A stretch of DNA of 18,046 bases from DASRHY01 sp046765875. GTDB lineage: Bacteria; Actinomycetota; Actinomycetes; Propionibacteriales; Kribbellaceae. The position numbers and the translations under genes are program-made. The stretch covers positions 1 to 18,046 of the forward strand of contig JBKPSJ010000357.1 in assembly GCA_046765875.1 (NCBI GenBank), given 5' to 3'. Of the stretch, positions 1 to 7,497 are shown piece by piece. Below the pieces are notes generated by a model. That model did no database searches. It saw only the letters and a list, made by a program, of their open reading frames with translations, and was not told the origin of the DNA. Every line of letters begins with the position of its first letter. Position 1 is the first letter of the stretch.

Positions 1-551
1 ACCTCGGCCACTTCGCGCTAACAGGTCTCGTCCTCGACCGGTTGCTCGCGGCACCGGGGTCGCGGATCGTGACGGTCAGCAGCAACGGCCACCGCATGGG
101 GCGCATCTCCTTCGACGACCTGCAGTCCGAACGCCGGTACCGGCGGGTCGCCGCCTACGCGCAGTCCAAACTGGCGAACCTGCTGTTCACCTTCGAGCTC
201 CAGCGCCGGCTGGCCGCGGCCGGGGTGTCGACCAGTGCGCTCGCCGCTCACCCCGGCACGGCCTCGACAGAGCTCGAGCGGCATGTGAGCTGGTGGATGC
301 GCGTGCCCGGGCTGGTCATTCCCCGCCACGCCGTCGCGACCGCCGCGCTGCCGACCCTACGCGCGGCGACCGATGCGGTGGCGCGGGGCGGCGAGTACTA
401 CGGGCCGAGCGGCCGGGGCGGGTTCACCGGCCATCCGGTCCGGGTCGAGCCACATCCTCGCGCGCACGACACCGAGGTCCAGCGGCGGCTGTGGCAGGAG
501 TCCGAACGGCTGACCGGCGTCGGCTACGCCCTCGATCGGGCGAGGCCGTAG
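1..551 (+). CDS. SDR family NAD(P)-dependent oxidoreductase, 5'-truncated
   Basis: C-terminal 182 residues of a short-chain dehydrogenase/reductase. The gene enters from the left edge and its first full codon is at position 3. The visible start (LGHFALTGLVLDRLL) is the helix that follows the family's catalytic Asn region. RIVTVSS contains the active-site Ser, and YAQSK (codons at 156-170) is the YxxxK catalytic pair. The later AAHPGTASTEL segment is the usual PG loop near the substrate pocket. The Rossmann dinucleotide motif (TGxxxGxG) lies outside the window. The sequence resembles the retinol-dehydrogenase/WWOX-like SDR branch, but the substrate cannot be named. It lies 40 bp upstream of the radical SAM gene on the same strand and could share a transcript with it. 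Family assignment is confident, function is not. Confidence 0.9.
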   Translation, partial: LGHFALTGLVLDRLLAAPGSRIVTVSSNGHRMGRISFDDLQSERRYRRVAAYAQSKLANLLFTFELQRRLAAAGVSTSALAAHPGTASTELERHVSWWMRVPGLVIPRHAVATAALPTLRAATDAVARGGEYYGPSGRGGFTGHPVRVEPHPRAHDTEVQRRLWQESERLTGVGYALDRARP

Positions 552-591
552 CCTGGTAGGCAGCCTGAAACCGTCTATCCGGAAGTCCTCT

Positions 592-2529
592 ATGCCTGTC
601 GAGTCCCTGTTCCCGCGTCTGGAGCCGCTGCTTGCGTCGAACAAGGTGCAGAAGCCGATCCAGTACGTCGGCGGTGAGCTGAACTCGGTCAGCAAGGACT
701 GGGACTCCGCATCCGTGCGCTGGGCGCTGATGTATCCCGACGCGTACGAGGTCGGGCTGCCGAACCAGGGCGTCCAGATCCTGTACGAGGTGCTGAACGA
801 GCGCGACTGGATCCTTGCCGAGCGCACCTACTCCGTATGGCCGGACATGGAACGCGAGATGCGCGCCAACGACGTACCGCAGTTCACGCTTGACTCGCAC
901 CGGCCGGTACGGGCGTTCGACGTGTTCGGGCTGTCGTTCTCCACCGAGTTGGGGTACACCAACCTGCTGACCGCGCTCGATCTCGCCGGGATCCCGCTGT
1001 ACGCCGCCGATCGCGGTGAGGACGATCCGATCGTGCTGGCCGGCGGCCACTCCGCGTTCAACCCGGAGCCGATCGCCGACTTCCTTGACGCGGCGGTGCT
1101 CGGCGACGGCGAGGAGATCGTGCTGGCGATCTCCGAGGTGATCCGCGAGTGGAAGGACGAGGGCCGCCCGGGTGGCCGCGACCAGTTGCTGCACCGGCTG
1201 GCTGCGTCCGGCGGGGTGTACGTGCCGAAGTTCTACACCGTGGACTACCTGCCGGACGGGCGGATCAAGCGGATCGCGCCGAACCGGCCCGGCGTACCGT
1301 GGCGGACCGCGAAGCACACGGTGATGGACCTGGACAAGTGGCCGTACCCGCGTAAGCCACTGGTGCCGCTGGCCGAGACGGTGCACGAGCGCTACTCGGT
1401 CGAGATCTTCCGCGGCTGTACCCGCGGCTGCAGGTTCTGCCAGGCCGGCATGATCACCCGGCCGGTACGTGAGCGCAGCATCACCACCGTCGGCGACATG
1501 GTTGCCAACGGCATCAAGGAGTCCGGCTTCGAAGAGGTCGGGCTGCTGTCGCTTTCGTCGGCCGACCACTCCGAGATCGGCGAGATGGCTCATGGGCTGG
1601 CGGATCGATACGAGGGCACCAACATCTCGCTGTCGTTGCCCTCGACAAGGGTCGACGCGTTCAACATCCCGCTGGCCATCGAGGTCTCGCGCAACGGCCG
1701 CCGGTCCGGGCTGACGTTCGCCCCGGAGGGCGGGTCGGACCGGATGCGCAAGGTGATCAACAAGATGGTCACCGAGGAGGATCTGATCCGTACCGTCTCG
1801 GCGGCGTACGGGCACGGCTGGCGGCAGGTGAAGCTGTACTTCATGTGCGGCCTTCCGACCGAGACCGACGAGGACGTGCTGGCGATCGCCGATCTGGCCA
1901 AGAAGGTCATCAAGACCGGCCGCGAGGTGTCCGGCCGCCGCGACATCCGCTGCACGGTGTCGATCGGCGGCTTCGTACCCAAGCCGCACACGCCGTTCCA
2001 GTGGGCCGCGCAACTCGACGCCGAGACGACCCACAAGCGGCTGACCAGGCTGCGCGAGGCGATCCGGTCGGACCGCGGCTACGGCAAGGCGATCGGGTTC
2101 CGGTACCACGACGGCGAACCGGGGATCATCGAGGGCCTGCTGTCGCGCGGCGACCGCCGGGTCGGCCGGATCATCGAGCGGGTATGGCGCGACGGCGGCC
2201 GGTTCGACGGCTGGAGCGAGCACTTCTCCTACCAGCGCTGGGTCACGGCGTCGCAGGAGGCGCTGAAGGACGAGCCGGTCGACCTCGACTGGTACACGAT
2301 CCGCGAGCGCGAGTACGCCGAGGTGCTGCCCTGGGACCACCTGGACGCGGGCCTGGACCGGGAGTGGCTGTGGGAGGACTGGCAGGACGCACTCGAGCCG
2401 GACGGCGCGATCGAGGTCGAGGACTGCCGCTGGACACCGTGCTTCGACTGCGGCGTCTGCCCCCAGATGGGCACCGAGATCCAGATCGGCCCCACCGGCA
2501 AGAAGCTGCTGCCCCTCACGCCCGTTTGA
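592..2529 (+). CDS. TIGR03960 family B12-binding-like radical SAM protein
   Basis: A 645-residue radical SAM protein of the TIGR03960 family, whose reaction is not established. Residues about 40-190 resemble a cobalamin-binding-like alpha/beta domain (ALMYPDAYEVGLPN, VLAGGHSAFNPEP). The radical SAM core follows at about 265-500, with the 4Fe-4S motif C276-x3-C280-x2-C283 (CTRGCRFC). The C-terminus carries a second cysteine group, C612, C617, C620 and C623 (CFDCGVC), which could bind another cluster or zinc; that is inference. The start is the ATG at 592, with GGAAG at 581-585 placed 6 nt upstream, and the length is normal for the split form. In many bacteria this protein is fused to, or directly followed by, a TIGR03936/DUF2344 domain. 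Here that partner starts about 7.9 kb away at 10402. Confidence 0.92.
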   Translation: MPVESLFPRLEPLLASNKVQKPIQYVGGELNSVSKDWDSASVRWALMYPDAYEVGLPNQGVQILYEVLNERDWILAERTYSVWPDMEREMRANDVPQFTLDSHRPVRAFDVFGLSFSTELGYTNLLTALDLAGIPLYAADRGEDDPIVLAGGHSAFNPEPIADFLDAAVLGDGEEIVLAISEVIREWKDEGRPGGRDQLLHRLAASGGVYVPKFYTVDYLPDGRIKRIAPNRPGVPWRTAKHTVMDLDKWPYPRKPLVPLAETVHERYSVEIFRGCTRGCRFCQAGMITRPVRERSITTVGDMVANGIKESGFEEVGLLSLSSADHSEIGEMAHGLADRYEGTNISLSLPSTRVDAFNIPLAIEVSRNGRRSGLTFAPEGGSDRMRKVINKMVTEEDLIRTVSAAYGHGWRQVKLYFMCGLPTETDEDVLAIADLAKKVIKTGREVSGRRDIRCTVSIGGFVPKPHTPFQWAAQLDAETTHKRLTRLREAIRSDRGYGKAIGFRYHDGEPGIIEGLLSRGDRRVGRIIERVWRDGGRFDGWSEHFSYQRWVTASQEALKDEPVDLDWYTIREREYAEVLPWDHLDAGLDREWLWEDWQDALEPDGAIEVEDCRWTPCFDCGVCPQMGTEIQIGPTGKKLLPLTPV

Positions 2530-2534
2530 GTTGC

Positions 2535-2609
2535 GGGTTCGCGCACGCTGTTGTGGGTTCCCGTACGGGGTGCCGACCGTCACCGACAACGCCGTACGCG
2601 AACCCCCAC
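2535..2609. terminator. Bidirectional stem-loop between convergent genes, with two alternative left arms
   Basis: The 97-bp gap between the convergent radical SAM gene and pheA holds an inverted repeat. Left arm 2555-2568 (GGGTTCCCGTACGG) pairs with right arm 2592-2605 (CCGTACGCGAACCC) at 13 of 14 positions. A second copy of the left arm at 2535-2547 (GGGTTCGCGCACG) can pair with the same right arm at 12 of 13 positions. The 23-nt loop contains a further small GGTG/CACC stem. No U-tract follows, which is common for actinobacterial terminators. It would stop transcription from either side. The alternative pairing is seen in the sequence; terminator function is inferred from position. Confidence 0.6.
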
Positions 2610-2626
2610 GTCCCGCGGCTGGTGCG

Positions 2627-3505
2627 TTAGCGGTGGGGGTGGTTGACGCGGTTGGCGGCCGGCTCGGCGATCGCGGTGCGGTACGGGTGCGCGGGGTAGA
2701 CGCCGAGGACGCGGGTCTCGACGGAGAAGAAGGTGAGCTCCTCCAGCGCGAGGGCCAGGCCGGGGTCCTCGGGGTGGCCCTCGACATCGGCGTAGAACTG
2801 GGTCGCGAAGAAGGTGCCGCCGAGCTGGTAGCTCTCCAGCTTGGTCATGTTCACCCCGTTGGTCGCGAACCCGCCGAGCGCCTTGTACAGCGCGGCCGGC
2901 ACATTGCGGACCCGGTACACGAAGGTGGTGATCGCCGGCCCGGCGTCGCGCGCGGGGATCTGCGGCTCGCGGGCCAGTACGAGGAACCGGGTGGTGTTGT
3001 GGTGCTCGTCCTCGACGTCGGTGGCCAGGATGTCCAGCCCGTACAGGGCGGCCGCACCCCGCGGTGCGAATGCCGCGACGGTGGGGTCACCCAGCTCGGC
3101 GATCTCGCGGGCGGCGCCGGCGGTGTCGTCGGTGACCGTGGTACTCCAGCCGTGCTCGCGCAGGATCTTGCGGCACTGGCCGAGGGCGTGGATATGGCTG
3201 CGTACGGTCCGGATCGACTCCAGCGTGCCGCCCGGCGCGACCATCAGCTGGAAGTGGATCGGCAGGAAGTGCTCGCCGACGATGTGCAGCCCGGACTCGG
3301 GGAGCAGGTGATGGATGTCGGCCACCCGGCCGGCGATCGAGTTGTCGATCGGGATCATCGCCAGTGCGGCGGTCCCGTTCGACACCGCCTCGAGCGCGTC
3401 CTCGAACGTCGTACAGGCCAGCTGCTCGCGGCTCGGAAGCATCTCATCGCATGCCATCGACGAGTTCGACCCAGGCTCCCCCTGGTACGCAATGCGCCCA
3501 TCCAC
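2627..3505 (-). CDS. pheA: Prephenate dehydratase
   Basis: A 292-residue prephenate dehydratase that converts prephenate to phenylpyruvate in cytosolic phenylalanine synthesis. The catalytic domain is about residues 1-180, starting at RIAYQGEPGSNS and containing the conserved NTTRF segment with Thr-Arg-Phe at 172-174. A regulatory ACT domain follows at about 191-270 (PAALYKALGGFATNGVNMTKLES, TQFYADVEGHP), expected to bind phenylalanine for feedback inhibition. No chorismate mutase domain is fused, so the mutase must be encoded elsewhere. The start is a GTG at 3505; there is no clear Shine-Dalgarno, but TAGAGT lies 8 nt upstream, so the transcript may be leaderless. The gene lies downstream of the S8 peptidase gene on the same strand but is separated from it by a strong hairpin. 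Confidence 0.95.
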   Translation of the reverse strand: MDGRIAYQGEPGSNSSMACDEMLPSREQLACTTFEDALEAVSNGTAALAMIPIDNSIAGRVADIHHLLPESGLHIVGEHFLPIHFQLMVAPGGTLESIRTVRSHIHALGQCRKILREHGWSTTVTDDTAGAAREIAELGDPTVAAFAPRGAAALYGLDILATDVEDEHHNTTRFLVLAREPQIPARDAGPAITTFVYRVRNVPAALYKALGGFATNGVNMTKLESYQLGGTFFATQFYADVEGHPEDPGLALALEELTFFSVETRVLGVYPAHPYRTAIAEPAANRVNHPHR

Positions 3506-3513
3506 GTTTCGTG

Positions 3514-3519
3514 ACTCTA
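3514..3519 (-). promoter_or_regulatory. Candidate -10 box of pheA, leaderless type
   Basis: On the minus strand TAGAGT (TANNNT form) ends 8 nt before the GTG start of pheA, a spacing that would put the transcription start at or next to the initiation codon. No convincing -35 box was found 17-18 nt upstream. The absence of a Shine-Dalgarno and the strong hairpin just upstream both fit a promoter here. This is inference from pattern only. Confidence 0.35.
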
Positions 3520-3545
3520 CCGGTCGGGCGGTCCGACACAGGAAG

Positions 3546-3584
3546 CCGGACGGGCTCGGCGGGGGTCCCGCCGAGCCCGTCCGG
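3546..3584 (-). terminator. Perfect 18-bp GC-rich hairpin after the S8 peptidase gene
   Basis: Left arm 3546-3563 (CCGGACGGGCTCGGCGGG) and right arm 3567-3584 are exact reverse complements separated by a 3-nt loop (GGT). The hairpin begins 8 bp past the stop codon of the minus-strand peptidase gene. There is no T-tract, so it is an intrinsic terminator of the type often seen in high-GC actinobacteria. It insulates pheA, about 40 bp further on, from protease transcription. Confidence 0.85.
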
Positions 3585-3592
3585 GGGGCGGA

Positions 3593-6500
3593 TCAGCTCA
3601 GGCCGTAGGCGCGGATGAGCGTCTGGTCGATGCTGTTGCCGGCGGCATCAGCCGCCTGCACCCGCAGGGACACCGCTCCGCTGGTGTTCGCCAGCTTCGG
3701 GTGCTGTACGACCGCGACGTACTGGCCGGTGCCTTGGGCAACGAGGCTGACCTGCTTCCAGGTGCCGCCGTCGTCGAACGACACCCATGCCTTGACCGAC
3801 TGCACAGCCGGGCCATCGGTGACGCCCGGGATGTGCCCGACGTTGATGCCGATCGGGAAGGCCGAGCCGGCACCGGTGGTGTTCAGCGAGTTCAGCTTCA
3901 GGTCGTAGCCGACCTGGAGCAGCGCCGGGTGTTCGGTCTTGCCCGGGTCCGGCCGGCTGGACTGGAACGTCCAGGTCGTGTCGGTCTCGGTCGAGTACGT
4001 CGACCACGGGGCCGAGCGCTTCCCGATGTGCTCCAGCCGGTACGTCGCCGGACCGGCCTGCGCCGGGAAGTCGCCGACCGGTGCGTTCAGACCTTCGGCC
4101 AGCAGCGTGTCACCGGCGTACAGCTTGGTGCTGTGCGTGTCGCCGCCCCACTGGAGGCCGTAGTGGCCGCCCGAGTCGGAATACGGCTCAATCGCCATGC
4201 TGAACGTGTCGCCCGTACGCGACACCTGCGTGTCCAGCAGGTCGGATGCACCCGGACGGGAGACCCGGCCGAACCAGTGCTCGGACCCTTGTGTCCTCGG
4301 CTGGTACTGGACGTACGAGCTGTGGAACTCGCCGTCGAACGGGTAGTTCGACCAGGCGAGGTGCCACCAGTACGTGTCGTTCGCGGACACGTACTCCGTA
4401 CGCTGCGACGGCCGCGGCAGATCCCGGGCGAAGCCGACCGAGAAGGTCGGCCACGGCCGCGAGATGTGCCTCAGCTCCGTGCCCAGGCTGCCGGCAGCGT
4501 CCGCGTCGTACGCCACGTCGACCTGCGTCGTGTTGTTCTTGTCGATGGTGTAGTCGAGCGAGGCCGGGATGCGCTGCGACTCCGGCAGCAGCAGGTCGTA
4601 CAAGTAGGGGCTTTGCGCAGTTCCCGAGACCTGCATGCGCACCGGGCCCTGGTTGATGAGGTCGACCAGATGCAGTCCGATCTCCTGTTCCAGGGTGAAC
4701 GCGTGGACCGTGACCTCACCGGGATTGCCGGCTCCGGCAAGCAACAGCCCCGGCCGGTTGTTGAAGATCACCACGCCCCACGCGCCGGCGGCCTGTGCGT
4801 TGGCCACCTTCGAGACGAACGTCGTCTCGCCGCGCGAGATCAGGGCGATCTTGCCTCGCGCATCGTGGCCGGCGAAGTCCTCCGGCTTTCCCAGCCCGAA
4901 GTACTCGACCGGCAGGGTGAACTTGCCGTCGACCGGCACCGCGCCGCTCATCGGCTGCGGCTCCAGCGGGATTGTCTCCGGCTTGGTCACGCTCGCCTCG
5001 AGCTGCGGCGCCCGCAGGTCCCACTTGCTGTAGAACTCGAACCCGCCCTTGGTCACCATGGCGGTCGGCGAGGCGTAGCCGCGGCTGATCGGCGGGCTCA
5101 GCGTGAACGAGCTGTGGAAGTTGTACGGGCCCGAGTCGCGGTGGTACGACAACGTGAAGGTCGTCGGCGCGGTCCGGTTCTGCGTGGACAGGTTGATCGG
5201 GCTCGCCGTTCGAGCGTCGAGCGTGATGCTGCGATCGCCGGTGAGCTCGAGCTGCGGATCCGTGACCGTCGCCACCTCGGTCGCGTACAGGTTCGCCGCG
5301 TCCGCCGTGGCCAGGTAGCCGGCCAGGTTGTACGTACCCGGCGGAACCCGGAAGGTCACTGTGTTGCTGGCCGCGGAGAAGTACTTCTGGGTGAACGCTC
5401 CGTCGGCCAGGCTCCACAGTTCTGCCCAGCTGATGACGGCAGACGGCCGGCCGTCGCGGGAGATGCCGGTGACGGTCAGGTTGTACATCTCCGGCTCGAG
5501 GTACGCGCCGACGGAGGTGTGTACGACGGTGTTGCCGGACTGGCCGACCAGGTAACCGCCGTACAGGTCGAGCGGTCCCGCAGTCGGGTTGATCGTGACC
5601 GTGACCGACGCGGTGCCGTTGGCCGGTACGGTGACGCTCGGCTGGCTGACGGTGAACATGCCGGCAGGTGCCGCGCCGGTGTTCTTGCCCTTGACGTCCA
5701 GCGACAGGGCGAGCGTGACGTCGGCGGCGGTGTCGTTGCGGTACGTCACCGTCCTGGTCACCGGGTTCTGGTTGATGTGCGGGAACGGGAAGAAGCCCAG
5801 GTTCAGCGTGCCCGGGCTGGCGTAGACCGCCTGCGAGTAGGCGCGGGCAACGTCGACCCGGCCGCCGCCCTGCTGGTACACCGACAGCGAGTCGTTGGTC
5901 TTCGCGGTCGAGATCAGGGCGTCCTTGAGTTGCTTGTTCGTGTACGACGGGAACCGCTGGGCCATGATCGCCGCGGCACCGGCCGTGTGCGGCGCCGCCA
6001 TCGACGTACCGCTGAGCATCTGGTAATTGCCGTCGACGATCGGGCCGATGTTGGTGCCGGCCGCCCGCGCCGCGATGATGTCGACGCCGGGGGCGGTGAT
6101 GTCGGGCTTGATGCCGTAGTCACCCAGCCGCGGCCCACGGCTGGAGAATCCCGCGAGCACATCCTGCTTGGAGACCGCGCCGACGGTGAGTGCCTCGTCG
6201 GCCCAGCCCGGGCTGGTGATGGTCGAGTCGCCGGGGCCGATGTTGTCGGCGGCGATCACGATCAGCATCCCGCTGGACTCGCTGATCTGGTCGACCGCCT
6301 GCACCAGCGGGTCGTTGCCGTCCGACGGCGAGTGCGTGCCGAGGCTCATGTTGGCCACGTCCGCGCCCTGGTCGGCGGCCCACTGCAGGCCGGCGATGAT
6401 CTGGTCGAAGTTGCCGGAGCCGTTCTGGTCGAGCACCTTGCCGTTGAGCAGGCTGGCGCCCGGCGCGACGCCCTTGCGGACGGTCGGCGAGCCCTCGCCG

Positions 6501-7336
6501 GTACCGGCCACGATCGACGCGACGTGGGTGCCGTGCCCGAAGTGGTCGACGGTGTCGCTGTCGGACGAGAAGTTCTGCGCGGCGATGACCTTGCCGCCGT
6601 CGAGGTCGGGGTGGGTGGTGTCGATGCCGGTGTCGAGTACGGCGACCTTGGTGCCGGTGCCGTCATACCCGGCCTGCCACGCCTGCGGCGCGCCGATCTG
6701 CGGCACGCTGTCGGCCAGCGAGACCTTCACCCGGCCGTTCAGCCACAGCTTGCTGACCGAGGCTCCGGCGGTGCTCTTGAGCGAGCTCCAGAACGTCTTG
6801 GCCGAGCGCTTCTCCTCGCGCAGGGACTGACCGTTGATGCTGCCGAGGGTGCGCCGGCGCGAGCTGCCCGGCAGGGCCGCGGCCGAGGCGGCCTTGGCCT
6901 TGCTGGGCGCGTACTGCGCGATCAGCGGTACGCCGGCGGTGCGGCTGTCGTCGAACCCGTCGCCGACCAGCTTGCTGACGTTGAACAGTTCCTGGTCGAG
7001 CTTGCCGGCGGCGAGCAGGCCCATCGCGTCGCTCGGGATCACGTAGGTCTGGTCGCCGACCCGGCGGGTGGCGTAGCTGGTGTTCTGCCGGTCGGCGGTC
7101 GGCCTGACCGTGGCGGTCTCGGTGCCGTCGCTAAGCTGTTCGAGCGCGACGACGTCACCGCTCACCAGGGTGACGATGTGCCGGCTGGTGACGTGCGGAG
7201 CCGACTTGGCAGCGTTGACGTTGGCGGGGGCGGAGTTGGGGGCCGGGGCGCCGGGGGCGGTACCGGCTGGGAGGGCGAGGGCGGCCGCGGCGAGTGCCGT
7301 CAGGCCGCTTCGAAGCAGGGCGGATCGTCTTCTCAT
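3593..7336 (-). CDS. Secreted S8 (subtilisin-like) serine peptidase with PA domain
   Basis: A 1247-residue extracellular serine protease. The start is the ATG at 7336, because it opens a classic signal peptide (MRRRSALLRS, then an Ala/Leu-rich core and an Ala-Pro-rich region) and has GGAG 6 nt upstream. The frame stays open further upstream, but that part is not secretory. A propeptide-like region spans about 45-215. The S8 catalytic triad is D235 (VAVLDTGID), H268 (GHGTHVA) and S445 (LSGTSMAAPH), with N365 as the likely oxyanion Asn in an unusual AADN context where AAGN is typical. Beta-sandwich domains follow at about 510-615 and beyond. A protease-associated (PA) domain lies at about 800-900 (GKIALISRGETTFVSKVANAQAAGAWGVV, given in part: ALISRG, AGAWGVVIFNN). 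The C-terminal about 100 residues are another beta domain. No LPXTG or transmembrane anchor is seen, so it is probably released. The substrate is unknown. The gene is monocistronic and divergent from two regulator genes. Confidence 0.95.
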   Translation of the reverse strand: MRRRSALLRSGLTALAAAALALPAGTAPGAPAPNSAPANVNAAKSAPHVTSRHIVTLVSGDVVALEQLSDGTETATVRPTADRQNTSYATRRVGDQTYVIPSDAMGLLAAGKLDQELFNVSKLVGDGFDDSRTAGVPLIAQYAPSKAKAASAAALPGSSRRRTLGSINGQSLREEKRSAKTFWSSLKSTAGASVSKLWLNGRVKVSLADSVPQIGAPQAWQAGYDGTGTKVAVLDTGIDTTHPDLDGGKVIAAQNFSSDSDTVDHFGHGTHVASIVAGTGEGSPTVRKGVAPGASLLNGKVLDQNGSGNFDQIIAGLQWAADQGADVANMSLGTHSPSDGNDPLVQAVDQISESSGMLIVIAADNIGPGDSTITSPGWADEALTVGAVSKQDVLAGFSSRGPRLGDYGIKPDITAPGVDIIAARAAGTNIGPIVDGNYQMLSGTSMAAPHTAGAAAIMAQRFPSYTNKQLKDALISTAKTNDSLSVYQQGGGRVDVARAYSQAVYASPGTLNLGFFPFPHINQNPVTRTVTYRNDTAADVTLALSLDVKGKNTGAAPAGMFTVSQPSVTVPANGTASVTVTINPTAGPLDLYGGYLVGQSGNTVVHTSVGAYLEPEMYNLTVTGISRDGRPSAVISWAELWSLADGAFTQKYFSAASNTVTFRVPPGTYNLAGYLATADAANLYATEVATVTDPQLELTGDRSITLDARTASPINLSTQNRTAPTTFTLSYHRDSGPYNFHSSFTLSPPISRGYASPTAMVTKGGFEFYSKWDLRAPQLEASVTKPETIPLEPQPMSGAVPVDGKFTLPVEYFGLGKPEDFAGHDARGKIALISRGETTFVSKVANAQAAGAWGVVIFNNRPGLLLAGAGNPGEVTVHAFTLEQEIGLHLVDLINQGPVRMQVSGTAQSPYLYDLLLPESQRIPASLDYTIDKNNTTQVDVAYDADAAGSLGTELRHISRPWPTFSVGFARDLPRPSQRTEYVSANDTYWWHLAWSNYPFDGEFHSSYVQYQPRTQGSEHWFGRVSRPGASDLLDTQVSRTGDTFSMAIEPYSDSGGHYGLQWGGDTHSTKLYAGDTLLAEGLNAPVGDFPAQAGPATYRLEHIGKRSAPWSTYSTETDTTWTFQSSRPDPGKTEHPALLQVGYDLKLNSLNTTGAGSAFPIGINVGHIPGVTDGPAVQSVKAWVSFDDGGTWKQVSLVAQGTGQYVAVVQHPKLANTSGAVSLRVQAADAAGNSIDQTLIRAYGLS

Positions 7337-7497
7337 CTGCTGCTCCAAGGGACGGATGAGGACCGGGGTTGCGCCCACGTGGGCCGCCCCGAACGGCCGA
7401 CGGGGAGCTGTGAGCGACCATATGCGTAGCGTGACGCCTTCCGGAAGCCGCCACATGCTCCGGAACACGACATTGACGTGAACAGGAGAGCGGAACC
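7337..7497. promoter_or_regulatory. Divergent promoter region between S8 peptidase and regulator genes
   Basis: This 161-bp intergenic region must hold both promoters. Two perfect palindromes are visible: GCCCACGTGGGC at 7373-7384 and CTTCCGGAAG at 7438-7447. On the minus strand TATGGT at 7417-7422 is a possible -10 for the protease, with TTCCGG, part of the second palindrome, near the -35 position. The first palindrome would then fall in the 5' leader. On the plus strand AGGAGAG at 7484-7490 is a strong Shine-Dalgarno 7-9 nt before the GTG at 7498. Operator roles for the palindromes are inferred, not shown. Confidence 0.4.

Noticed and set aside
424..2787. 787-residue open frame on the minus strand
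   Set aside because: It lies antisense to the well-supported radical SAM gene, has an Arg/Pro/Asp-rich shadow composition and no recognisable domain; long antisense frames are normal at this GC content.
3701..7429. 1242-residue open frame on the plus strand
   Set aside because: It mirrors the S8 peptidase gene, whose catalytic triad and signal peptide are unmistakable; the plus-strand product is an Arg/Val/Gly-rich shadow.
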